NCBI GenBank assembly: GCA_011947345.1
Contig: JAAVTG010001003.1
Location: 868,001-932,000 of the forward strand
From: Phytophthora quininea
Lineage: Eukaryota > Oomycota > Peronosporomycetes > Peronosporales > Peronosporaceae
Length of the DNA: 64,000 nt
Direction of reading: 5' to 3'
The notes beneath the pieces are model-generated. The model was not told the origin of the DNA. It worked only from the letters and a program-made list of their open reading frames with translations, and searched no databases. This document shows, one piece after another, positions 50,890 to 62,597 of the stretch. A program made the position numbers and the translations under genes. Positions within the stretch are counted from its first letter, which is position 1; each line of letters starts with the position of its first letter.

Positions 50890-52990
50890 CTGTTTTTATG
50901 CAAAGCGTCTAGGTGAGGCTTGAAGTATTATGAATACTTCAACGATAGCGGCTCCACCAAGTATAATTGCCGGATTGTTTTGACTCTGGTTACGGCGACG
51001 TAGAACGGCGATCGCTGCGGGGATGTCTTGTGGAGTGACGAAGCGGTCCACGATTTTTTGGACCGTTAGCCCCTTGGCATTTCTCGCTCGTGAGAGAAAG
51101 CGCAAAAATAAGAGAAACTTGTTAGACAGACACCGTGACAACCTCACTGGTAGATCAGTTTGGACACTTCATTCACGTCGAAGTCTCACTAGTACAACTC
51201 CAGCCGGGAAATTCTCCAAGAAAACAGAGTCATATCCCAAAAGGCGAGTAAATACAACGTGTGGTGGTCGTGTGTGCACTTGATGTACGACCCCGTTCTT
51301 CGTGTAAGAGAGAATACTTTTATCAGGAGCACAAAAAATCCACAGCAAAACCAATATTTCCGGTTGCAAACTTGAAGTACTTGGAAACAGTTTTTTTGCA
51401 TTGAACCGGAGAGCCAATTGCTAAGTGAAGGGCTGTCGCCTCCCGCCTTATCATCCCGCAAAATCCCCATCGATCTTCGTTGAACGGCACCCGATGAGAA
51501 GAGCTGACGTGATACCTCTGCGTGAAATTCATGAATAACTCGATGAGTTCGACGGCAAAATCTCACGTGCGAAATTCGTCACGGAGGGTATTCGATGTGA
51601 CGATGGTAGCACAGAATGTGCTTGCAGATGCGTGATCATCTGTCCAATTTCGTTCATAGCAAACATGATTGATAATGTCGATGTCGGACTGTATATAATT
51701 CCCTCCGCCATAAGTCCAGGATTGCCCGCCACGTCGGGTCTGCTTTATGGTACATATTTTCTTCCAGCATAACAACTGTGTAAACAGCTTTGTAGGTATC
51801 CGCTCCCCGGATACGACCTACATAAAGAGCAGAGTTTTTGCTTCATTTCTCACGGTAGAACTATCATTGGTTAGGACGGTAGAATATGCAGGCTCCCAGC
51901 AACTGGTTACTGATGGAGCCAATCTCCAACAAGTACCACATTCAAACCTCAGTAACAGGGTGCAATACTGGTGCCCGCCAGCCGGCGGCTGCCAGCCAGC
52001 AGGATGACGGCCCAGGAGCAAGCAGCAACCACCCCCAAGGAGCAACGAGGCCAGGAGAAACGACCAAGATCGCACTAAAGGGACGCAGCACGAAGAGACG
52101 TAGACAGTGAGTAGGAAGTAGTTTATTCAGGCAGTCTTAGTTTCACCCTAAAGCTATCAACACTACCGAGCGTTCGACACGACCTGCTGCAGAAGTACGG
52201 TGTTTCAAGTCGACAACTAGGCCACGTGACATAGGCGTTATCGGGTACGACAGCAGTGAGGACTGGCGCGGGTAGATTGAGCCCCACAGAGGCAAGGAAG
52301 TGGACTTGCAACCCACGGTGTGTCGGTAGCTGAGGCAATGCACGGCAGCAGAGCCCCGCGGAAGTTGAGCCCGCCCGCCCGGCCGACACGCACTTGCGAG
52401 AGATCTGACTGTCCCCAACCACACGGAGAGCACTCGGAAAACCTAGACGATCATTAGAAGTAGGATTTATTAAGGTTTAGTTGCATCGTCTAGGCTGCCC
52501 AGTGGACACCCCTTGCGGCCAAAAGGAGGACCGCGGTGTGAACTTTGTGGCGTGACGACCGAAACACAATCGGCTGAGTTGTCGAAGACGAATCCTGAAA
52601 TAGAAACAGAAGTACTGTTCACTCCTCCAAATCTAAGGTGACGTCTTTTTAATATTACTTGTAGTGAGGTGTCGACGTATCCAAGTACGTGGACGTCGTA
52701 CGTCGATATTTCATCGATAATAAGGAGCTTGACCTGATGCAATTTTATCAATTCGGTGTTCGGTTTCCATTCGTGTCGACGGTTTACCCTCCATCCAAAT
52801 AAATTTTGAATAGTATGACCACCAGCATTTTGAGCGGCAAACCCTCGATAGGCTGCTGTCGCAACGGCACCATCCATACCTCATTTTACTGCCAGTTCTT
52901 GGGTAAGTGCACGAGTTACTAAGCTTTTCCCTGCTCCAGGAAGCTCTCCAACGAATCCGATAAGTCGCTCCCGTGTGTAAGAGGTATATG
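50890..52990 (-). mobile_element. PIF1/Helitron-type helicase remnant
   Basis: Minus-strand pieces in the order of a PIF1-family helicase: Walker A as E-L-P-G-A-G-K-S near 52945, A-G-G-H-T-I-Q-N-L-F-G-W near 52800, Walker B as K-L-L-I-I-D-E-I-S near 52725, and F-G-G at about 52640. Beyond a 650-bp gap come D-D-H-A-S-A-S then N-T-L-R-D-E near 51600, L-A-I-G-S-P-V near 51410 and G-L-T-V-Q-K-I-V-D near 51070, the helicase C-terminal motifs. An in-frame TGA lies just before the G-M-D-G segment and other frame changes follow, so it is decayed. In oomycetes such helicases are usually Helitron-encoded; no Rep domain or Helitron ends were found here. Confidence 0.68.
51800..52470. repeat. Probable insertion splitting the helicase relic
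   Basis: The helicase pieces on either side are interrupted here by sequence with no helicase motif. A 10-bp inverted pair CCTAGACGAT (52442-52451) and ATCGTCTAGG (52484-52493) lies at the high end, and a GTATCCG/CGGATAC hairpin is near 51797-51818. GC-rich repeated GCCAGC elements occur near 51970-51990. A nested element or solo LTR is possible; ends and target duplication are not established. Confidence 0.3.
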
Positions 52991-54609
52991 TAAATTATTC
53001 AAGAGGTTTTCCCTCAAATTTGGTGAACGCCTTGTGCTACTTTTTGTTTAGTTGAAACGAACAGAAAACACTACGCCACGACGACCAAGGAGGCAGTATT
53101 GGTAGTCCAGCTGAGTAGTTAGTCGGCTCTATCCATTCAGCGTCACCAAGCTCACTTGAAACGAATCTCACACGAGTTTCCAGAGAAGGAAAATGCGTCC
53201 TGGATAATACAGCGGTGGGGAACACATCGTTTGTAGGTGAGAGTTTCAGCCGCTGATATGGCTGCGTCGAGATATTCCATATCCATAAGTTCAAAATGAG
53301 GAACTGAGTCCGCAATAGTTGCTGTTGGCTCTGCTAATAAAGTCAACGTCTCTTCACATTTTTCAGTGAACGAATATGCTGCACCGATGAAACTATCGGC
53401 ACAAAGCCATCACCATCGGCAAAATCCTCGAATAAAAAGGCCCCCAATTTGTGGGCTGGATTCGACTTCTTCTGTCTCAGGCACCCTCCACCCAAGGATA
53501 TGTTCTACACCGTGCAACATCATTGTCAGATAAGTAGTCTCGGACTAATTTATGAGATTCGTAGTAATCGCTGTTATAACCAGTATACGGGCGAGCACTG
53601 CCTGATGCTATTGATTCCCTCCAGGCGTGGAATTGAACGGAAATGTATCCGAAATCAACCTGAAATCATCGTTTCGCCGGAAAGGCCTAAACAAAACACT
53701 AATTATTTGCTCAAAAGTCAGCAATCCATATCCCAATAGAGGTTGCCGTTTACCTTGTTAAATGCTGCCAGTTGCTATGCTATTGGATTTTCGAGATACA
53801 GCTAAGGATTTGCTGTCTACTTAATCATATAAAATGACTTCTCGAGACCTTTATCAAATAGCACACGACTTGCTTAGATAACACTCAAACAACGTATCAA
53901 CCAGTAGTGGTTTTCTTACCTTCTCCAGCAGCAAGGACCTCGATGCCATGATTCGTCTTAAATATGGTATTGATCACTGATACATTGTTAAATGAAGCAG
54001 CGACGGAACTGATGTAACACTGGGGGTACGGAAAAGTGACGTTAGTAGGGTGCGGGGCTGCGATAAGCCTACTAGTCCCTTTGTAGGACGGTTCCTGAGG
54101 AGGCCTAAACAAGGAAAGACGTCGGAGTATACACCATCGTAAAACGTCCTGATTTAGATTGAAATGAGCATTAGTCGTCCATTGGTGGCTCTTAACGGTA
54201 AGATCACCTGTCGGTCGTTCCCGTATTGGTGCCGTGGCGTCTTGTATACCGTTGACACTGCGTCGATACCTCATTCACTACACAACTTCCTCATCAACCT
54301 TTTTTTCTACAAGCTGACCGACGTTTATCAGCTCATCGTACTCACACACACCGACCCACTTGGTTTTGCGAAGCCATTTGGCAACCGGCTACAATCCCCG
54401 ACAATGTCCCCAATGGAATTACAGCCCAATGTGCCTAGAGTCTAATCGTGAGATTTTACGCGGTCCAGAGTCGATTATTCCTGAGATTCGGCCCGATAAT
54501 CCAGAGATCCCCGATTTTCAGAAGTGCTGTTCCACATGGTGTTAATTTCGATACGTGTGGCACAGGTAAAACTCTGAGAAGTTGACTTTACTTTTCTGAG
54601 TTTCCGAGT
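52991..54609. other. Degenerate sequence, no supported gene
   Basis: Minus-strand frames at 53037-53400 and 53897-54274 have protein-like runs that could be further pieces of the helicase-bearing element (its N-terminal part would lie here), but no motif supports this. Confidence 0.3.
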
Positions 54610-54735
54610 TCCTGGATTGCCACTGCGAAGGGTTGCCCGAGATCTTTTAAGATCTTTGTCGAAGGGTCACCTGCCGCCAAGGGTTGTTTGGGATCTTTGC
54701 TCAAAACAGCACAGCTGCCAAGGGTCGCCAAATAT
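54610..54735. repeat. Degenerate tandem duplication
   Basis: A unit containing AAGGGTTG followed by GATCTTTG occurs twice (about 54628-54660 and 54690-54712), with related AAGGGTC pieces at 54663 and 54719. Low copy, diverged; no function assigned. Confidence 0.4.
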
Positions 54736-55694
54736 CGAGTGGCTCGCGACGTGCCGTGCCAGATGTCATACCAAGACCAAGTACAAGAAATCCGCCACGC
54801 AGAGAATTATTTACAAGATACTGCTAGAAGTTCGATGTTTTAACGTTAATCATAGTTCTATTGGCCTGGAAAAGCACGAGTAGCCGCGGTCTTCGTGTCT
54901 TTGGTCGCCTTCACTGCTCCTCCGCACAAAACGCCACATCGACGCGCCCGACATTGGAGCGTGCGTGGGTCAAGGTCGTCTATAGCTGCAGACCAAGCAT
55001 CACTGACGGCAGCATCCGCTAGCCGCCCGTGAAACTCCATCCGTGTCAAGTCTAGTTGGGTTGGGGTCCTGGGCGAGAAGTGTCGAGGAGATTCCGGGGC
55101 GTCACAGTTCCGGGGTACTTCGTTTTGCCTTCACATCCTGGGCCGCTATACACGTTGGGCGAAAAACGGTTCACCACCTCGCCTCACAATACCGAGGCCC
55201 ACGAGATAGAATGGCCTCCGTAATCCTAGTAAAGGCTAGGGTATTTTGTCCGTTAATGAAGAAAATTCACTGTACTGCTGCGAACAGGATTTTCCGGCCT
55301 AACACTCACGCCGAACACGCTCTGTTGCCGGTGGTGTTCGGTGGTTATACGATTAGCGGGTGACCGTCGGTCATAGAGTTGAAGATATATTTCTAGTGTT
55401 GAGTCTGGAAGTGACGGGTGGCCCGCACGGCCATCCATTCCGACCCATTCTTCAGCAGTTCTTTCTTACCGTTTTGAACCTATCACACTGGTGCCTTCAG
55501 TCGCATACAGCATATATATTGACGCAACATCCATTCAGGTGATATCGACCAGAGTCGTTGGGGTGGGCACTGGGCCTTCGCGGATTTCGACTTTCAACTA
55601 TTCCCGGCAATACAATGGGAGTTAGTCGCAAAGATGAAGACGAAACTATAAACACGCTCCTGTAGTGAAGCGGTTTTCCGGAAATGCGGTCGAT
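54736..55694. other. No supported gene
   Basis: Short frames only (for example plus 55043-55363 and minus 54858-55049). Composition is coding-like in places, probably old retroelement sequence, but no motif could be named. Confidence 0.35.
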
Positions 55695-56440
55695 ACGGGA
55701 ACCCAGAATGCTGGATCATGCTGGATCCAGACTCAGATCCCCGGATCAGATATGAATATATCGCGGAAGCAATGGATCCAGACGTGGGCAACCCGGATCT
55801 GCAACCGAGGCCGTTCCAGGCGTGGACCTGGCACACCAGAGGACTAGTCAAGCGACAACATCCAGCGGCAGGTATAGAAATGGTGCAGATGACAGGTTTT
55901 GGGATGGTATCTCCATGGATCCACTCATAATTTGCTTAATACAGAGTCGAACTTGCCTTGTACACCACAAGTGCCCTTCTTAGCGCCAAAGACAACGGGA
56001 TCTACATTGGCCCAGTCCAGCTACGTCGGGGTCACCGCGGATCAAGCAGTGCTCGGGTGATCTGGATAGTATATTGGCCAGATCCACTCGCAGCCTGGAT
56101 CCACTAGTACCAAGTGCGGATCCGAGGTCTACTGGAGTTACTACTTGGCCAGGACGACTGATCGACCCTCAACCCCCAAGATCACGCTATTGGAAGCGTC
56201 AAGTAAGGAAAAGGAAGACCACACACCCTCAAGGCAACCCCCACCTGGATCCAAGACCCAGGCTCCAGATCCAAGTAGATCCAAGCGATTACTGGTCTGG
56301 AAAATATTCAAGGACGCAGAGTGAAGATTCCCGCGCTGCTACTAACCTCCCAAGTCCCGCCAAGACGTTCGATCTTGATAGATCAAGCATCCTCGAAGCA
56401 CCCGAAGAGCAGATCCAGCCTGCCGACGGGTACACAAGGT
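55695..56440 (+). repeat. GATC/GGATCCA-rich block, probably retroelement gag-like
   Basis: GATC occurs roughly 20 times in about 745 bp, some seven times the number expected by chance, mostly as GGATCCA or AGATCCA. In one plus frame these read as repeated D-P (L-D-P-D-S-D-P-R; M-D-P-D-V; L-D-P-R-P; V-D-P-S-D). A 122-codon ORF (56074-56442) covers the right half and is rich in P, R and S. Both features suggest repeated proline/aspartate coding sequence from a decayed element. No standard domain. Confidence 0.45.
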
Positions 56441-56489
56441 GAGTACACTTTAGCATCCCCACGGATATCGGAGTATCCCCTCCGTTAGT

Positions 56490-56545
56490 CGGTGTCTTGG
56501 CGCAGTGGAAGCGGATTTTGATAAATCCCGCTACACCACACTCCC
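56490..56545 (+). other. tRNA-like A-box sequence, possible SINE head
   Basis: TTGGCGCAGTGGAAGCG fits the pol III A box (TRGCNNAGYNGG) and is followed by a small hairpin (AGCGGATTT / AAATCCCGCT). No B box at the right distance and no cloverleaf can be drawn, so it is not a tRNA gene. It may be the decayed 5' part of a tRNA-derived SINE. Confidence 0.3.
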
Positions 56546-57582
56546 ACTCAACTTCAGAAAACGACTAAGGATATTTATAAAACGCATGTGCTTGTATTGA
56601 ACAAATATACTATAAGGCGCTTGAACTTGTATTGAAATTCGCACTTTTCCCATCTTGATTTCGCAATTTAGTCATCGTTACACATTATTATCTCCAAAGA
56701 AAGCAAGCCCCGACACCAATTCCGCGAGGTCTCCATATGGGCATGAAAACCTCGCCCATCAACAGTCCCAGGGAATTGTTGTTTCAACAATATAGAACTC
56801 AACTGCAATTACTCCTCTTAGGAAAATCTCACTATACTTGCGCAAATATTATAAGCTTGTACTCAGTACTTAAAATTGTGAAGAAAAACCTAACGTCCGT
56901 CATGCATTTTTGTAAAATAATTTGTTTACGACTCACGATATAATGTAATATCAATAGCAATATATGAGAATAATTTCGCTAGCGTATGTCGATTGATATC
57001 GCCATTCGGTGCTCTGGCTTCGTTTACCGTATTCTATCAGGCGAACGTGGTAGCTCTGGACTTTTGCAATGCGTCACACATAACGAGTAGATCTATCCTT
57101 TGCTAAATTTATCTGCCCACATGTGCTTTTAGTTGTTCAACACTACCTTTCTAGGATTACCTTCTAGGCCAGATTCGTGCAGACAGTTGCTTGAAATATG
57201 TTTCAAAAGACGTTGTCGATCAGGGCTTACATTCATGGTTAATAGTCGGACGCTGATATATGGTTATGCAATGGAGTCGACGCTCGTCTTTGCAGCCGGT
57301 CTGGTACGATACCTGGACCAACGCAGCGGCGTTAAGACAGAGACACCATGGCTGTCATCAGCGTTTTGACCCAAGTCGCTAAAGTGGAGAACGACCAGCG
57401 TCAAGTGTACGGTACAATCTGATGAAATACATATTTAGACGCACGGACGACATCAAATGTAGTTTTGTAATGAAAACCTGGTGAAGCAATAATCAGAGCA
57501 GCATTGTGTTCGTGCAGCTAACGGAAACAGATACGGGTATATGCTTCAACTTCCAGGAGTGTTAATAATCAAGCACAATATG
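56546..57582. other. AT-rich, no supported gene
   Basis: Over 1 kb of AT-rich sequence with only short frames (plus 56737-56943 and 57133-57369 without motif). Nothing else seen. Confidence 0.5.
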
Positions 57583-58552
57583 TTAGCCATTAGTCCACAA
57601 AACCAGATATCGAGTTGGCGGTAGATCGGCGTTCTTTCGCTTAAAGGATTCGATTGGTGTCAGAGGCGTCGACGGACGGCGACGAATGGGAATGATTGCT
57701 CGATGAGAGTCCGCCAGCCCTTGGTATCCCTTATCAGTCAGGATGGCCCATGAGTCTGGGTATTCATCTAGGAGGGGATCGTTGTCTTCAATGTCCTGGC
57801 CCACTGAAGCCTTGGACATCGTGGCAACATAAAAGTCTTCACTCTTGCGAAATACAATGATATCTGCGACAGTACCTTTGTAGTGATGAGAGCAGTTGAT
57901 TGCAATGCCCGACGGGATCACTGACACCTCCGTCTTGTAACCGTGAAGCTTGTGCTTCGCGCTGTAATACTCTGAGCGCTCCATTTGAGTGCCGCCCGGC
58001 ATGTTAGCCTCTCAGAAGGTGACGTCGACTGCGTAGCGTGCTACAGGAAAGTTTACGAAAGAGTGGCCAGAAAGCACGACCTTCCGCATCAAAAACTCTC
58101 TCTCGGCGTGCTGGATGTAGCGCTTGAACAGGTAAGGAGACAGGAACCCGAGGAACTTGTTAATCATCTTCTGGAAGGTCGGTCCTTTAATGTTAAAAGA
58201 ATTCGCTAGAAGATCCCCCGTTCCTTAGGACACACAGCGTCTTGAAGAGGACATCAGTTGGCTGGTACTCGCACTTATTCCCCGGTCCCACATTCCACAG
58301 CGAGAGCATGTGATCGCTGACGCGACTCCAGAGACGGCAGATCTCGGCAGGTACAAATTTGCACAGCTTTGGTACGCCTTCATCTCTCACAGCATGGGTG
58401 TACGTGTCCAGCACGGGTTGAGCCGAGTGATGCCTCGCCCTCTTGCTAACTCTCTCGTCTTCTAACTGCAGCATCATGAAACTCTCGGCGGCCGTTCGCC
58501 GAGAAACAGCACGGCACTTCCCGTTGCGTGAACGACGCGATGATGGCGTCAT
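57583..58552 (-). mobile_element. PIF/Harbinger-type DDE transposase, nearly complete remnant
   Basis: Minus strand. An N-terminal ORF of 119 codons from 58552 is followed, after one frame change near 58193, by a segment with the first catalytic aspartate block A-V-D-V-T-F. Then comes one in-frame TGA, and a 139-codon frame from 58002 with M-P-G-G-T, Y-Y-S-A-K-H-K-L-H-G-Y-K, N-C-S-H-H-Y-K-G-T-V-A-D and the second aspartate in L-T-D-K-G-Y-Q-G. This is the DDE_Tnp_4-type transposase (PF13359 style) found in Harbinger elements. The broken frame and stop make it inactive as written. Terminal repeats were not found. Confidence 0.75.
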
Positions 58553-59118
58553 CGCAGAGGCGGCGCTAGAGGAGATTCAGGCGGAATGATCCATCGTGGG
58601 CGTGAGAGCAGCTTGACTTCTCCGAAACAAGGCGAATTGGGAAATGAGGGTGGTGAGACGGACTAGAGCACGGACATGTCGTGCGAGCGAGCGCTTCGCT
58701 CCTAGGACGGGCAGCTGCTCCGCTAGTGGGAACTGAACGAACGTACCCGAGGCGAAAAATTTGCTGTCTTACTCTCAAAAGACGATCCCTCTAGTCAGAC
58801 GCCATGCTACCTTACCTGCGGCCTGGTCGCTAACGTATAACTCAAACTCTGTCACGAAGGACTATTGTGTTGACAGTTGTCGACAGCGTCGAATACGCTT
58901 TTGTTGCCCTACAAAAACCATCAATCGCTTGTCAGATCATTGCGCGTTGATTGGTCCATGCAGCAACAAAATCTGTCGAGCAGTTTTCCTGGAAACTAGT
59001 CAAGAACCGCGATCTTATAAACGGGTCTAATGCTCATAATTAGGTGTTAAATGGAAAGGCATTAACAAATATTTCAAGAAATGATTTAACCAAATCACAG
59101 TATGTATTGTAATATTTA
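58553..59118. other. No supported gene
   Basis: Spacer between the Harbinger and PiggyBac relics; short frames only. Confidence 0.5.
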
Positions 59119-60880
59119 GGTTATTCAGGTTCGCTTTCTGCTGATTCCTCGTCAGATAAGAGTTCTTCACAAGGGTTCATCGCTTCCCGGTGTCTCTGAA
59201 GCTTCTCCTGCTGGTTGATTGCCGTGTCAATACAGCCTTGAATACTTTCTGGTTTAACATTAGCAAATGCACGCTCTAGTCGGGGTTGTATATCTGCCAA
59301 TGTAGACGTTGTGTGTACTGCCGGCCTACGTCTCCCATAATATTGGCCCACACAAGCTCAACACGCTGCAAGTCCGAGAGATATGGCGAGGTGTAAACCC
59401 TTCGTGCCCTTTCTTCTTTGCCATCTCCGCCACTACTGGAATCACTCGTTGTTCTATATATATTGTCAATAATCCCCATAGAATATCCTTTGTTGTCTTT
59501 GCTGGGGCATCAAGGCCATACTCAGTCATCGCTTCCAGCATTTTGGTCTACGTGCTCTTCTGTTTTGGTGTTTGAGGCGGTACATCTTTGTGATTCTTTG
59601 CGTTATCCATAACAATAACACAGTTTGAAAGATTCATTGTATCCAAAGTACTAACGTCTCCATCCACGAAACAAAATATTCATGACAGAACATGTCATGA
59701 TAATCTGCAGTTTGCTTCCCACCTTCAAATATATCCACTGTGTCTGGTAAAAGTTGCGCACACTGCTGCGGTGTTCGAGCGTCGTCACTAATACCGCGGT
59801 CTTTATCTAAGATCGCAGCAATAAAGCATAATCTTCTGCCTTTGTGCTTCGCTGCTGTTGTGATCCCTCCATATCAGCAACTCCATCCAACCTGTCCGTA
59901 ATACGGCTATTGCAGTGCAGCCGGTAATTGACCGCAATCCAATATGTGGCGCAGCGCAACGTATAGAGCTTAAAATGGTATTTCTCTCCTGGTTTGTTTT
60001 GTTAAATACTATAAGGTCCCTTCCGTATCTGGACCGGCAGGCGACACTGGCTTCATCCAATGCCATATCCCGCCCCAGGTCACTGAAACGTTCACCCGTA
60101 TTTTGCAAAAGAATGGCCAGATTCTTGCTGCAGGTTCTTTTTGCAATGTAGACGGAGAAGACAGAAAGCAAAAGAGCTTACGGATCAACTTAAATCTTCG
60201 TATGGGCATCACGTTGTCAAGGCCACAACTCTGGGTACCACCAAAACTTGCATCCTCAGGTTCGGTCCCCCAATAATTGGCGTACTCCCTTTGTTTGTAA
60301 TGCCCATGTAGAACAAAATACCAATAAATCGCATGAGCTCCACGAGTGTGATGGGTTGTACCACATGGATTCCATTTACACCGGCGTAGACGTTAGTCTC
60401 AACCAGTGCTTGCTTCCAGAAAAATAAGAGAATATACCCTAGAAAACTTGAAGAAGCGAAATGTTCAAACATGTGCCGAAATTGTGGCAGCACCCGAGTT
60501 GTCAAGGAACCATCTGTATGCGTGAACAAATTCAGTGGCTCGCTCACGTCGACCCTAGTGTCAAATCTCATGTTTTTTATTTTCTCCACCTCCTTCAAAT
60601 TTGTAGGGACAGTTTGCAACATGTCATACTCTGTGCAATCCCCTTCCTTCACTTCCTCCAGTTCATCAAACGTAGCATCTTCGGGCAAGCCTTCTTCGCC
60701 CGGTGCTTCAAGGAGTGCGTTCCAACTTGAGTTTGAGCTTGTTTTTGTGAGTGCCTGGTAGTTGTCAATGCCTCGTCGAAGTATGTCCAACGAAATGCAG
60801 TGCGTGTTCTCCTGAAACATGCTATCCAGCCAATACATCTCATACTGAGGGGCACTCTTCGACGTCTTTCTCATTCAGCT
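59119..60880 (-). mobile_element. PiggyBac-like transposase remnant
   Basis: Minus strand. A 221-codon ORF (60874-60209) contains L-G-Y-I-L-L-F-F-W-K-Q-A-L-V-E-T-N and L-V-E-L-M-R-F-I-G-I-L-F-Y-M-G-I, the N-terminal part of the PiggyBac DDE_Tnp_1_7-type domain. The following frames carry A-L-D-E-A-S-V-A-C-R-S-R-Y-G-R-D then V-F-N-K-T-N, the next conserved block with the first catalytic aspartate region. Downstream frames to 59119 are broken and serve as the C-terminal part (an acidic tail E-E-S-A-E-S-E-P-E at the very end). A TTAA, the family target site, lies at 59086-59092, but ends were not proven. Decayed. Confidence 0.68.
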
Positions 60881-62526
60881 ACGCACTCGCCCAATCAGAT
60901 AGGCAGCGCCAACTCGTTTGTATGATTTCTGCTTCGTCCAAGCTTCATTGGAAGGTGTACATACCACCAAGTTTCCGACGTATACGTCAGGACTCTGGGA
61001 GGGTGAAGACGCAACAGCAGCAGTCTGCGATCTCGCTAATACGGAGGCCACAACGAACCCGTACAGTGTCCGTCAGGAGTACCCTTTTGGATATCATTCC
61101 GCGGCCTTGGAAACGCTACTGCGAAACAGGTACCGAGTTACGAGGATTCGGGCCGCTACGTTAGCGTCCTCCAGCTCGTCGTCGCTGTCCCCCTCATTGC
61201 TGGCGTCTCCTAATGCAGCATGTAAGGCACAAGCTTGTAGAAGCAGTTCTGTAGCGGCACGGATTCCTTACTTGATCGTGCTGTTTGTTAACTCTCTGAG
61301 TAATTCTGCTCGCCGATAGCCATCGATCTTACCCTATCCTTTCTGCGTCCTAATGGGATGAAATTTCACGCTTGCAGGTTTGTCGGCCCTCACGGTTGGG
61401 AGGCTGCAAGTTTGATGTGATTAGCTCGTTGGACGAACCTGCAACCTGTTATCCAACTAATCGTGAGAACCACTAATAAAAAATTCAACAAAAACATGGG
61501 TTTGTAGTACAAACCATGCTTTTTACAAATTGCAGGGCAACTGGAAACGCTTTGTAGGCAATCGCCGTAATAATAATATTACCATAATATTATGCTCGAG
61601 ATATATCCAGCCCAACAATGTATTGCTCCCTGGCGAAGTACTTTGGATCAATTTCGGCTAATATGTTCACATCAGTATGCTATTGTGAAGTAGTTAACGC
61701 AGCAGCAAAACTTTGGTAAATGAATTCGGACCGAAAGCATCAGCACCTTGGACAAATACTATGTTTCTATGCATAAGCACCCCGTCCTAGGAATATATAG
61801 CGATGCCGAGCATTCCAAATTGGGGCGGGGGAACAACATCTACTGGCATGTAGTGGCAGCCATCGGGGACGATTTTGCCGTCTGCTTTGTTTCAGGAAGA
61901 CTACATGGCACCTCTTACCTTAGCGGACACGGACGCAACAACAAAGCTGCAGTCGGAACAGCGAAAAATCCGCTGTGGAGATCGGCAGGATAAGACGCTT
62001 GGGCCAAGCTCGCTCCTGCCGATCGATCGGCCGCTTGAGACCGCTCCATGCTGGCGAGGGGTGACTGGAAGCGCCGTCCCAAACTACAGGCGAGGAGCTC
62101 CTTTGCTATCGCACGCACGACGCAGGGCGAGCATCATCAAGTGTGAGTTTTGTCGCTGCCAGGATGAAGCGAAGGTGATTCGTATGGTATGTCTTGCCAT
62201 TTCGACGCTTGCCATACGCCTCGGTGCGATTAAATGGCTTCAACACCAGCACCATCGCGTTAGTGTTCCGCTGCAGGACCGGATCCGGTAGTCGCCGCCT
62301 TGACAATCCACCGCCGGCACAATTGGACACGGTCCTGAGATCGATCTGCTTGGCACGGCGCCGCCAAGCGTGGCAAGCTGCATGGTGGCGGCGCGAACGG
62401 CTGGCGACAGGATCACACGGAGCAGGGTGGTGCTGAGAAAGGCAGTCCAACGGGCCGATCAACGATGATGAGTCGGCACCGAGCTAGCATCCTGTGGCGG
62501 GCGGTAAAGGGCCGAGGAGCTTGGAA
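60881..62526. other. No supported gene; short inverted repeat
   Basis: About 1.6 kb. TTGCAGGTTTGTC (61373-61385) and the inverted GACGAACCTGCAA (61432-61444) form an imperfect inverted pair. A similar pair occurs near 50.6 kb, with the nearby GATAACCACTA / GAGAACCACTA string also shared. This may be the edge of a common repeat. Frames at 61875-62291 and minus 62106-62462 have no motif. Confidence 0.4.
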
Positions 62527-62540
62527 GCATTCCCCAATTT
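62527..62540 (+). promoter_or_regulatory. Oomycete core promoter of the GH72 gene
   Basis: GCATTCCCCAATTT is a near-perfect initiator plus flanking element (GCATTYYNCAATTT). It lies 58-71 bases before the ATG at 62598. It confirms the start of a host gene just after the repeat-rich tract. Confidence 0.75.
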
Positions 62541-62597
62541 GCCTTTCAACCGGCGGATTCCACGCAGCTCTCCAGACTCTCTAGACTGCTGACAGCA

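Noticed and set aside
56490..56545. Functional tRNA gene
   Set aside because: No B box, anticodon or T arm and no cloverleaf can be drawn.
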